Source: Candidatus Dormiibacterota bacterium (GTDB taxonomy: Bacteria > Chloroflexota > Dormibacteria > Dormibacterales > Dormibacteraceae). Taken from it: a stretch of 64,000 nt of DNA. The stretch spans positions 93,044 through 157,043 of the forward strand of contig PNAG01000011.1 of the NCBI GenBank assembly GCA_003169845.1, written 5' to 3'. Below, in pieces: positions 17,756 to 27,900 of this stretch; the stretch's first letter is position 1, and each line of letters begins with the position of its first letter. The notes beneath the pieces are model-generated. The model was not told the DNA's origin and did not search any database. It was given only the letters and a program-made list of their open reading frames with translations. A program made the position numbers and the translations under genes.

Positions 17756-20700
17756 TTGCAGAAGCCGATTAGACTACCGCCAGCCGTCCAGCAGGGGGTT
17801 CTCGAGGGGAGTGGAGAGCTGGGACTGCCGCACGATCACGCGTACCGCTTGGGATTCGCGCAGTGGCTTCGCACGTCGCGAGCCTGTGCTCTTTTTCTCG
17901 CCGCCACGCTGCTCGCGGGCAGCAGCGCCGTCGTGTTGCCGCTCTCGGCCCAGGCGCTGGTACACCGGATCGCCCAGGCGAGCGTCACCGCGCCAGCGGT
18001 CTACGCAATCAGCCCGAACCGCGGCCCGAAGGGGGGCGGCACCGCAGTCACCATCTACGGCGCCGGGTTTACGTCCGCAACCGCCGTCACTTTCGGCACG
18101 GTCGGCACGAACTGTGGCGGGGTGGGTCAATTCAATGCAGTCAGCGATACCGAGATCTCCGCCATCAGCCCGGGCGGCGCTCTCGGCGCAGTTGACGTGG
18201 TCGTGGCGGGTCCTGGCGGGTCAAGCCCGACCGGCGCTCAGGACCGGTTCACCTACGTGAATTCAACGGTCGCTGTTGTCGGCGGAATCAGTCCGAACTC
18301 CGGCTCCACCGATGGATCCACGATGGTGACAATCAGCGGAACCGGCTTCACGACCGCCACGCGGGTGATGTTCGGAGCCACCGCGACTTATACGTTCCCC
18401 TCCTCCGATACCAGCATGGAGGTGTTCAGCCCGCCTGGGGTGGCAGGAACAGTCGACGTAACGGTCGTCAATGCGGCGGGTACCAGCGCAACAAGCATCG
18501 CGGACAGGTTCACGTTCACGACTCCCGGAATCCCGGTGGTTCGCGCGGTGGCCCCTAACTCGGGCACGGCTGCCGGGCGGACTGGGGTAACCATCGTCGG
18601 GACAGGATTTGCCGCGGCGTCCGCAGTCCACTTTGGCACAACCCTCGTGAGCGCCGGTGCATTCAGCGTTGGTGATGAAAGCCACATTTTCGTCACCACA
18701 CCCCCCGGGTCGGCGGCGACGATGGTTGACGTGACGGTCACCACACCCGCCGGCACGAGCGTGGCGACCAACGCCAGCAAGTTCTCTTACCTGGCGCCTT
18801 CAGCGCCCGTCGTCAAAGCAGTGATTGAAAACCGAGGACCAGCCGGCGGCGGCACCACCGTGAATCTCGTAGGGTCAGGGTTCACCGGAGCTACAGCCGT
18901 CAAATTCGGCGCCAACTCTGGGACGGCCATCAGCGTCGGCGACGACGGCCGCCTGAGCGTCACCAGCCCGCCAGGGGCGGTGGGGACGGTGGACATCAGT
19001 ATCACGACGCCGGTCGGGACCAGCGCCACCGGTACTGCGGACCACTTCACTTACTTCGCGACCCCGGCTCCCGTCATCTATGGCATCGGGCCGAGCAGCG
19101 GGATCACCTCAGGCCAGAACTCAGTAGAGATCTTCGGTTCGGGCTTCACGGGTCTGACAGGCGTTTTCTTCGGCACCACCGTCGTCACAAGCAGCCCCGG
19201 CTTGATCTTTGACACCCAGATCAGCGTGACCGCGCCGGCCAGGGCGGCGGGTCCGGTGGACGTCACGGTCACCACGCCGGGAGGCACCAGCGCGACGAGC
19301 GCCGGAGACAGGTACACATATTTGGCGCCGGGTCCGCCAACGGTCGATGCTGTCAGCCCCAACAGCGGCACGGGGGGCGGAGGAGACTACGTCCAGCTCT
19401 TCGGCAGTGGCTTCACGGGAGCGACGGCCGTCCACTTCGGAACCGTCGCCGCGAGCGGCATCACCGCCACGAGCGATACGGAGTTCACCGTCTTCGTTCC
19501 ATCCGGAACCCCCGGCTTAGTCGACGTCACTGTAACGACGCCTCTCGGGACGAGCGGCACCAGCCCAGCCGATCACTTCACATATGTGACGCCGCCCACG
19601 CCGGTGGTAACTGCGGTCAGCCCGGCCAGCGGCTTTTCATCGGGTGGCACCCTGGTCTTTATCACCGGCACAGGTCTCACCGGCGTTTCGAATATCAGCT
19701 TTGGTACGGCCGGGGTCCTCAACCCGCTGGAGCTGAGCGACAACCTCATCGAGGTGCTGCAGAGCCCGTCAGGGACCGGATTAGTCGACGTGACGGTGAC
19801 GACCGCGGGCGGCACCAGCGCAACCACCTCCGCGGATCATTTCACCTATACCGCGTCGCCTCCGCCCGCGATCACGGCGGTCAGCCCTTCGAGTGGCCCC
19901 ACATCAGGAGGATCCACCGTCTACATCAGCGGCAGTGGATTCGCCGGCGCATCGACGGTCAATTTCGGCACGGCCGGCGCGGTGTTCAAGGTGAATGACG
20001 ATCACCTGATCAGCGCGACGAGCCCGGCGGGGTCAGTCGGCCAGGTCGACATCACGGTCGTCGCAGCCGCCGGTACGAGCCCGATCACTGTCAATGACCA
20101 CTTCACATACACGTCCTCGTCGCCACCCCCAGCCCCCAGCGTGACGGCGGTGAGCCCCTCGAGTGGTTCGGCGGCGGGAGGCAGCACGACCGTGTACGTC
20201 ACCGGCGTCAACTTTTCGGGTGCGACAGCGGTCGATTTCGGGCCCAACAGTGCAACCTTCTCTGTCGCGGACGACAACCTCATCTTTGTGACGGGCATGC
20301 CACTCGGGTCCGCCGGGATCGTTGACGTCACGGTTGTCACTCCCTCTGGAACGAGCGCAATCACACCAAGCGACCACTACGCCTATGTCGCAGCCGTGGC
20401 GCCGACAATCACCAATGTCAGCCCAGGGACTGGTCCCGTGGGCGGCGGCACAATCGTATGGATCACCGGCACGAACTTCGACGGGGCGAGCGCGGTCTCC
20501 TTTGGTGGCACGCCGGCCGGCTTCAACATCGTTTCGAGCACATTGATGAACGCGACCAGCCCGGCGGGCGCGGGGACCGTCAACATCACAATCACCGCTC
20601 CTGGTGGGACCAGTCCAACCTCCGCCAGCGACACGTTCGTCTTTGGCGGTCCGCCGCCTTCGGGTCTTCAGGTGAACGGAATCGCGCCGAACCAGGGCTC

Positions 20701-23700
20701 GGCGGCGGGCGGGACAGCGGTGGTGATCCTGGGTATGGGCTTCTCTGGCGTAACGGCCGTGATGTTCGGAACCACCCCGGCGACCAACATCTTCGTGGCC
20801 TCCGACACGGACATCAGTGTGGTGAGCCCAAGCCGTGCGGCCGGCACCATCGATGTGACAGTGATCGTCGGCGCCGGCACCAGCGCCACGTCCAATTCCG
20901 ATCGCTTCACGTTCACGGCCCCCGTGGCTCCGGTCATCAGCGCTCTCGAACCGAACCACGGATCCTCCGGTGGCAGTACGGGCGTGAACATCTTTGGCAG
21001 CGGTTTCAGCGGCGCGACCACCATTCTCTTTGGAGGCAACCCCGCCCAAAGCACATCTACTATCACCGACTCGCAGACGTTCGCCATCAGCCCGGCGGGA
21101 ACTGCCGGCACCTCAGTCGCAGTGCAGGTCGTCACGTCGGCTGGCACAAGCGCGATGGGCAATGCGGACCGCTTCACCTACGATGTCGCGGGACTGCCTG
21201 TCGTCAGCGCGGTGGACCCGGGCAGCGGGACCTCGCTCGGCGGCGATGGGTTGAGCATCTACGGCAGCGGGTTCAGCGGCGCCACCATCGTCCGGTTTGG
21301 GTCGAACTATGTGTTCCCAATCTTCGTGGGCGACACGCAGCTCATCGTCACCTCGCCGGCGGGGCCAGTCGGAAATGTCGACGTCACCGTTGTCACCCCA
21401 GGCGGCACGAGCGCCACCAGCAACGCGGACAAGTTCACCTACGTCGCGCCAGGCGTCCCCGTCGTCAACGGGGTCTCGCCGAACCTTGGCGGTAATACCG
21501 GCGGTAGGACTGTGAGGGTGTTCGGAACCGGGTTCGCCGGCGCGACTGGCGTGAGCTTCGGGACCGCGGCGGCGGCCATCGTCAGCGTCCTTTCAGACGG
21601 TGAGATCGACGTCGTCAGCCCGCCCAGCGTCGTGGGGACTGTTCACATCACAGTCGTCACCCCGACCGGTGTCAACGCCGTCGGGCCCGCCGACCAGTAC
21701 ACATACTTCGTTGCGCCTGCGCCGGCGATCACCGCCGTCAGCCCTAACAGCGGAGCTGCGGGCACACAGGTCTTCATCACCGGCACCGGGCTTTCGGACG
21801 CCACCTCCGCGCTCTTCGGCACCGTGTGCACGTTTGTCTCCACATTCATTGGCAGCGGCGACACGTTGCTCGAGGTCTTCGCGCCACCAGGCCCAAGCGG
21901 GACGGTCGATGTGACTGTGACAAGCCCGGACGGAACGAGCGCCACCAACGTCAATGATCACTTCACCTACACCGCGGCGCCGCTGCCGGTGGTGACCTAC
22001 GTGGCGCCGGCCAATGGACCGTCCGGCGGCGGCACCGAAGTCTTCATCACCGGAAGCGGGCTGTCAGGCGTCACCGGCGTGTCGTTCGGCTCGACGCAAG
22101 TGACTCAGTTCGGTGGAGGGGGTTTCGGGGCAGTCGACGACAACCTGATCGACGTCACCAGCCCGGCCGGGTCCGCAGGTCCGCCGGTTGACATTCGCGT
22201 GACGACGCCGGGAGGCACGAGCGCCGTCACCACCGCGGACCAGTACACGTACACGCCGACCCCCGTCCCGTCGGTGACCGTGGTCGTACCGAACAGCGGC
22301 CCGACCGGCGGCGGCCAAGCGGTATTCGTCACCGGGACAGGCTTCACGAATGCGACTCAGGTGAACTTCGGGGCCACGGTTCTCACCCCGTGTTTCTTCT
22401 TCGGTCCATTGACTCCATCTGGAGCTGGAGCCGCGCCCGCCGCTCTGTCACCCAACCGCTTGGGCTCTGTCCAGTCGCCGACCACGATCCGGCTGCCCAT
22501 CCATTACCCCGCGTCGTCGAGTCGAAAAAGCGCGCCAAGTTTCACAACCGCCCAGGTGCCAACCGCCGCCCACAGGTTGCCGGTCGGCCTGGCGCAGCAA
22601 TCGATTCCGACAAGCCATCGCGGACCTCTGAACGGGTTCGGCGGCGGCCCGCAGCCATGCACATCCGGCTTCGAGGCGCTTTCTGACAACTCCATCGAGC
22701 TGCTGAGCCCGCCGGGTGCCCTGGGCACGGTCGACATCACGGTGACCGGAGCCGGAGGGACGAGCGCGACGAGCGTCGCCGACCACTACACGTACGTGGC
22801 CACGCCGGCGCCGGTCGTCTCGTCCGTCAGCCCGGGCGCAGGGCCCTCCAGTGGGGGCACACTGGTCTTCGTCACCGGGACCAGCCTGCGCAACGCGTCC
22901 GCGGTACGGTTCGGCACGGCCACCGCCTCGGTTCAGACCGATCCCTTCTTCTCGTTCAACAACTCAATAGCCGATTCGCTGATCGAAGTCCTCAGTCCGC
23001 CCGGGGCCGTGACGAGCAATGTGGACGTGACCGTCACGACGGCCGGTGGAACCAGCGTGCTGAGCAACGCCGACAAGTTCGGCTATGGGCCCTCTCCCAC
23101 GCCGTCGGTCACCGTGGTCAGTCCGGCCACCGGACCGATCGGAACCACGGTTTCCATCACAGGAACCGGCTTTCTTGGAGCGACGCAAGTCGACTTCGGC
23201 GGCGCCGTCACCACCGCCTCAGCGATGAGTGACAACCTGATCCAGGCGACGAGCCCGTCGAATGGGCCGGGTGTCGTTGACGTGAGGGTGGTTACCGCCG
23301 GCGGGACGAGCCCGACGAGCGCCGCCGACCACTTCACCTACACCGCGTCGCCCACGCCGGTGGTGTCAGCTGTGGGCCCGGCATCGGGCTCGCCCGGCTC
23401 TGTCGTCTATATCACCGGCAGCGGCCTGAACGTTGCGGGATCGGTGACCTTCGGCGCTGCAAGCGCCGCATTTGTCGTCCTCTCGGACACGCTTGTGCAG
23501 GCGACCAGCCCAGCCGGCAGCGGGACCGTGGACGTCAGGGTCACCACCCCCGGCGGCACCAGCGCGACGAGCGCCGCCGACAACTACACATTCGGAGCTG
23601 CCCTGCCCGCCGTGGCCGTGTTCCCCGCGATGGCCAACGGCGCTTACGGAGGCTACGTCACCGCGGCCACGATCCAGAACATCGGCACAGCTGCCGCCAG

Positions 23701-24928
23701 CGTCCACATCGCGTACTACGACCAGAACGGCGCGCCCGTCGGTCTCGGGGACTCGATCACCAATCTTTCCGTGAATGCGAGCTGGACGGTGCGTCAGGAC
23801 AACGGCAACTCGTTCCCCTCCAGCGGAGGCGATGCGGCCAGGGCGGGCTCGGCGGTGGTTTACAGCAATCAACCGGTGGCGGCTTTCGTCAACGAGTTCG
23901 CGCCGGGCAACGTCGGTGACGCCACCAGCTATAGCGGAGTGCAGGTGGCGAGTGGGGTGGGGACGACGCTCTACGCGCCGACCATCGTCAACAATGCCTA
24001 CGGCGGATACACCACCGGCATCGGCCTGTTGAATGAAGGCAGCAGCGCGACCAACGTGACGATCACATATCGCGACGGCGGCGGCGCTTTGATCAAGACC
24101 CAGAGCGTGCCCGCCCTGGCCGCGCACGCCTACCAGGCGCTGTACAGCGGAGACACAACCCTCGCCCTGCCCAGCGGCTTTGCGGGGACGGCGACCATCA
24201 CCAGCTCCGCAGGCCAGCCGCTGGGCGCGGTCGTCAACGAGGTCGGACCGGGCGGGCAGTTCAGCTCTTTCGACGCGGTACCCGCGGGCAGCACGACGCT
24301 TTATGCACCGGCGGCGCTGGATAACGCGTTCGGCGGCTACAACACCGGGATGGGAATCGTCAACACCACCGGCACTACGGGCACGGTGACGATCACTTAC
24401 TTCGACGCGGGCGGCGCCGCCACGGCGACCATTCATCCAATCGCGGGCAACGGGTCGCTGGGCGTCTACCAGGGCACCGATATCGCTACAGCCGGCCCAT
24501 ACACGGCCAAGATCTCAAGCACGGTTGCTGTCGCGGCGATTGTCAACGAGGTGGCGCCTTCAAGCACCAGCGCCAAGCAGTCGACGTCATACAACACGTT
24601 CAGCGCGGGCAGCGCAGCGCTCCACCTGCCCCTGGTCGAGAACGCCGGCAGCGACCCCTGGAATACCGGCGAAGGGATCATGAACACCGGCACGGCCGGC
24701 ACCACGGTCACCGTCAACTACTACAACACCGCTACCGGAGCATCCATCGGCACAACACAGACCCTGACGCTGGCGCCGAACGCGTTCTGGGGTCTTTACC
24801 AACCCACCGGTGGACTCCCGGGCGGGACGCGTGCGACGGCGGTGATCACCACATCCTCCGGGGGCCAGGTGGCCGCGATCTGCAACGAGAGCAGCGCCAC
24901 CACCTTCATGAGCTACGACGGGCAGTGA
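17756..24928 (+). CDS. Giant surface protein: about 20 IPT/TIG domains plus conserved tail
   Basis: 2390 residues if started at TTG 17756. The true start is uncertain: no good ribosome site is seen, and a TTG at 17849 would leave a tidier signal peptide (GFAQWLRTSRACALFLAATL). Residues about 75-1950 hold 20 tandem domains of about 90 residues, each opening VxAVSPNSGPxxGGT and carrying VxITGxGF, FG and TSPAGxxGxVDVTVTTPGG-TSA, the IPT/TIG Ig-like fold found in surface and carbohydrate-binding proteins. Domain 17 is interrupted by about 93 Pro/Ser-rich residues (1545-1638) bounded by two Cys. The tail is 1954-2390 and is a mosaic of neighbouring tails. The domain row would form a long stalk, so this is probably the most extended member of the array. 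Confidence 0.9.
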   Translation: MQKPIRLPPAVQQGVLEGSGELGLPHDHAYRLGFAQWLRTSRACALFLAATLLAGSSAVVLPLSAQALVHRIAQASVTAPAVYAISPNRGPKGGGTAVTIYGAGFTSATAVTFGTVGTNCGGVGQFNAVSDTEISAISPGGALGAVDVVVAGPGGSSPTGAQDRFTYVNSTVAVVGGISPNSGSTDGSTMVTISGTGFTTATRVMFGATATYTFPSSDTSMEVFSPPGVAGTVDVTVVNAAGTSATSIADRFTFTTPGIPVVRAVAPNSGTAAGRTGVTIVGTGFAAASAVHFGTTLVSAGAFSVGDESHIFVTTPPGSAATMVDVTVTTPAGTSVATNASKFSYLAPSAPVVKAVIENRGPAGGGTTVNLVGSGFTGATAVKFGANSGTAISVGDDGRLSVTSPPGAVGTVDISITTPVGTSATGTADHFTYFATPAPVIYGIGPSSGITSGQNSVEIFGSGFTGLTGVFFGTTVVTSSPGLIFDTQISVTAPARAAGPVDVTVTTPGGTSATSAGDRYTYLAPGPPTVDAVSPNSGTGGGGDYVQLFGSGFTGATAVHFGTVAASGITATSDTEFTVFVPSGTPGLVDVTVTTPLGTSGTSPADHFTYVTPPTPVVTAVSPASGFSSGGTLVFITGTGLTGVSNISFGTAGVLNPLELSDNLIEVLQSPSGTGLVDVTVTTAGGTSATTSADHFTYTASPPPAITAVSPSSGPTSGGSTVYISGSGFAGASTVNFGTAGAVFKVNDDHLISATSPAGSVGQVDITVVAAAGTSPITVNDHFTYTSSSPPPAPSVTAVSPSSGSAAGGSTTVYVTGVNFSGATAVDFGPNSATFSVADDNLIFVTGMPLGSAGIVDVTVVTPSGTSAITPSDHYAYVAAVAPTITNVSPGTGPVGGGTIVWITGTNFDGASAVSFGGTPAGFNIVSSTLMNATSPAGAGTVNITITAPGGTSPTSASDTFVFGGPPPSGLQVNGIAPNQGSAAGGTAVVILGMGFSGVTAVMFGTTPATNIFVASDTDISVVSPSRAAGTIDVTVIVGAGTSATSNSDRFTFTAPVAPVISALEPNHGSSGGSTGVNIFGSGFSGATTILFGGNPAQSTSTITDSQTFAISPAGTAGTSVAVQVVTSAGTSAMGNADRFTYDVAGLPVVSAVDPGSGTSLGGDGLSIYGSGFSGATIVRFGSNYVFPIFVGDTQLIVTSPAGPVGNVDVTVVTPGGTSATSNADKFTYVAPGVPVVNGVSPNLGGNTGGRTVRVFGTGFAGATGVSFGTAAAAIVSVLSDGEIDVVSPPSVVGTVHITVVTPTGVNAVGPADQYTYFVAPAPAITAVSPNSGAAGTQVFITGTGLSDATSALFGTVCTFVSTFIGSGDTLLEVFAPPGPSGTVDVTVTSPDGTSATNVNDHFTYTAAPLPVVTYVAPANGPSGGGTEVFITGSGLSGVTGVSFGSTQVTQFGGGGFGAVDDNLIDVTSPAGSAGPPVDIRVTTPGGTSAVTTADQYTYTPTPVPSVTVVVPNSGPTGGGQAVFVTGTGFTNATQVNFGATVLTPCFFFGPLTPSGAGAAPAALSPNRLGSVQSPTTIRLPIHYPASSSRKSAPSFTTAQVPTAAHRLPVGLAQQSIPTSHRGPLNGFGGGPQPCTSGFEALSDNSIELLSPPGALGTVDITVTGAGGTSATSVADHYTYVATPAPVVSSVSPGAGPSSGGTLVFVTGTSLRNASAVRFGTATASVQTDPFFSFNNSIADSLIEVLSPPGAVTSNVDVTVTTAGGTSVLSNADKFGYGPSPTPSVTVVSPATGPIGTTVSITGTGFLGATQVDFGGAVTTASAMSDNLIQATSPSNGPGVVDVRVVTAGGTSPTSAADHFTYTASPTPVVSAVGPASGSPGSVVYITGSGLNVAGSVTFGAASAAFVVLSDTLVQATSPAGSGTVDVRVTTPGGTSATSAADNYTFGAALPAVAVFPAMANGAYGGYVTAATIQNIGTAAASVHIAYYDQNGAPVGLGDSITNLSVNASWTVRQDNGNSFPSSGGDAARAGSAVVYSNQPVAAFVNEFAPGNVGDATSYSGVQVASGVGTTLYAPTIVNNAYGGYTTGIGLLNEGSSATNVTITYRDGGGALIKTQSVPALAAHAYQALYSGDTTLALPSGFAGTATITSSAGQPLGAVVNEVGPGGQFSSFDAVPAGSTTLYAPAALDNAFGGYNTGMGIVNTTGTTGTVTITYFDAGGAATATIHPIAGNGSLGVYQGTDIATAGPYTAKISSTVAVAAIVNEVAPSSTSAKQSTSYNTFSAGSAALHLPLVENAGSDPWNTGEGIMNTGTAGTTVTVNYYNTATGASIGTTQTLTLAPNAFWGLYQPTGGLPGGTRATAVITTSSGGQVAAICNESSATTFMSYDGQ
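22390..22670 (+). other. Insertion inside IPT/TIG domain 17
   Basis: Between FGATVLTPC and PCTSGFEALSDNSIE lies an in-frame stretch of about 93 residues that the other 19 IPT domains lack. It is rich in Pro, Ser and Ala, with several Arg and His, has no recognisable fold, and begins and ends with a Cys that could close a disulphide across its base. Base use (TTTCTTCTTCGG, GAAAAAGCG) is less GC-biased than its surroundings in places. It may be an inserted exposed loop or a captured non-coding piece. Confidence 0.6.
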
Positions 24929-24945
24929 GCCCAGGGACGGACACG

Positions 24946-27900
24946 ATGATCACTCGGACCAAAGCGCCTCGGGCTCTCGCGGTATTGGTTGCGGTGGCGA
25001 TCGTTGCATTGTCTGGAGCGGTCATCTATGGACCACCGCTGCAGGCCCAAGCTGCAGGATCATCGAGCACTCCCGGCCGGGTGCTGGCTTGGGGCTTCAA
25101 CAGCACCGGCCAGCTGGGCAACGGCACCACCACGGACAGCAGCACCCCGGTCCAGGTCAGCTTGCCCACCGGGGTCACCGTCGCGGCCGTTGCGGGTGGC
25201 GCGTACCACACTCTGGTGCTGACCTCCACCGGCCTCCTGCAGGCCTGGGGCCAGAACAGCTCCGGGCAGCTTGGCAACGGCACCACCACCAACAGCAGCA
25301 CCCCGGTCCAGGTCAGTATGAATTTTGGGGGCACCATCACCGCGATCGCCGCGGGCTTCAGCCACAGCCTGGCGCTGAACTCCGGAGGCCAGGTCTGGGC
25401 CTGGGGGGACAACACCTACGGCCAGCTGGGCAATGGGACCACGACGAGCAGCAGCACCGGCGTTGCGGTGAGCCTTCCCTCCGGGACGATCGTCACCGCG
25501 ATCGCCAGCGGTTTGTACCAGAGCTTGGCGCTGACCTCCACGGGCAAGGTGCTGGCGTGGGGCTACAACTTCAATGGGCAGCTGGGCAACGGCACGACCA
25601 CCACGACCGGTTGCCAGTGCATCACCACTCCCGTTCAGGTCAGCCTGGCCTCCGGCACAACCGCCACCGCCATCGCAGGCGGCTACCTCCACAGCCTGGC
25701 ACTGACCTCCAGCGGTCAGGTCCTGGCCTGGGGCGACAACGGCGTCGGCCAGCTGGGCAACGGCACCAACGCCAACAGCACCATCCCGGTCCAGGTCAGC
25801 CTTCCCGCCGGCACCATCGCAACCGCCCTTTCCAGTGGCCGGTATCACAGCCTGGCACTGACCTCCACTCACCAGGTCCTGGCCTGGGGCGATAACAACC
25901 ACGGCCAGCTCGGCAACGGCGGCCTCGCCTCGAGCACCACCCCGGTTCAGGTCAGCCTGCCGCCCGGTACCGCCGTCATCGCGATCGCCGGCGGAAGCTT
26001 TCAGAGCCTGGCGCTGACCTCCGCCGGCCAGGTGTTGGCCTGGGGATTGAACGCCACCGGGCAGCTGGGCAACGGTACGACCACGGACAGCAGCACCCCG
26101 GTTCTCGCCAGCATGCCCACCGCGACCGCCATAGCTTCGGGTAGCGACCACAGCCTAGCAATCCAGCTACCTACGCGGCCGCCCGGACTCTTCGGCAAAG
26201 CCTCGGCCTGGGGCTATAACGGCAGCGGTCAGCTCGGCAACGGCACCACCGCCAACAGCAGCACCCCGATCCAGGACGGGTCGTACGGGTTCACCGCCAT
26301 CGCCGGCGGCGGCAACCACAGCCTGGGAGTGACCCCCTTTGGCAAGGTGCTGGCCTGGGGCGACAACAGCTACGGCCAGCTGGGCAACGGCACCACCACC
26401 AACAGTAGCACCCCGGTTTTAGTCAACCTGCCCACAGGGACGGTCGTCACCGCGATCGCAGCAGGTCCAGCCCACAGCCTGGCGGTCACGTCGACCGGCA
26501 AAGTTTTTGCCTGGGGCCGGAACAACCTCGGCGAGCTTGGCAATGGCACCGGCACCAACAGCAGCACCCCGGTGGCGGTCACTCTGCCCTCTGGGACCAC
26601 CGTCACCGCCGTCGCGGCCGGCGCCGACCACAGCCTGGCGCTGACATCTGCCGGCAAGGTGCTGGGCTGGGGCGCAGACCACGACGGGCAGCTCGGAGAC
26701 GGCGGCTGCACGGGCACGTGCTTCGGCTTCGGTGCTCCGGTCTCGGCCAGCCTGCCATCTGGGACCACCGTCACCGCCATCGCAGCCGGCGCCAACCACA
26801 GCCTGGCGCGGACGTCAAACGGCCAGGTGCTGGCCTGGGGCCTCAACAGCTCCGGCCAGCTGGGCAACGGTGCTACCGCCAACGCCCTGACCCCGGTTGG
26901 GGTCACCCTGCCCTCCGGGACCACGGTCACCGCCGTCTCCGGGGGCGACGCCCACAGCCTGGCGCTGACCTCCACCGGCCAGGTCCTGGCCTGGGGCGAC
27001 AACAGCTCCGGCCAGCTTGGCAACGGCACCGTCACCGGGAGCACTACACCTGTTGCGGTCAGCCTGCCGGCAGGGACCACGATCACCTCGATTGCCGGCG
27101 GCGGCTTCCACAGCCTGGCGCTGACGTGGATGCGCCAGGTTCTGGCCTGGGGCAACAACCAGTCGGGCCAGCTGGGCAACGGCACCACCACCGGCAGCCT
27201 CACGCCGGTCGTGGTCAGCGGACTGCAGAGCGCCGTCACCGCCGTCGCCGCCGGTGAAGCCCACAGCCTGGCGATCGTGGTGACCACGACCCTGGACATG
27301 GTGTCGTCGGCGAATCCCTCCGCGGTGGGTGGCAGCGTGACCTACACGGCCTCGATATTTCCAACCCCAGACGCAGGGGCAGTTACGTTCACCGACAACT
27401 CGACTGTCTTGAGCGGCTGCGGTGGGGTGCCGGTCGATACCAGCACCGGGAACGCCACCTGCACCACCAGCTACAGCGCCGCAGGCAGTCACGCCATCGT
27501 CGCCACCTACAGCGGTGACACGAACTACGCCAGCTCCAGCGGATCCCTGACCCAGCAGGTCAATGCGTCGAGGGCGACGAGTACGACAACCCTGACGGCT
27601 TCGTCGAACCAGTCCGTGGTGAACAGCAGCGTGACCTATACGGCGACAGTGACGCCGTTCGTGGACGGGGGCACGGTCGGCTTCACGGACAACGGCGCCA
27701 CCATGAGCGGCTGCGGTGCCCTGGCGGTTGGCACGAACACCTGGCAGGTCACCTGCACCGTCACCTACACCGTGGTCGGGAGCCATTCCATCGTCGCCAC
27801 CTACAGTGGGGATGGGAACTATGCAGTCTCCAGCGCGTCGCTGACACACCAGGTGAACGCGACGCAGGTGACGACGACGACGGCGTTGGTCTCCTCGTCG

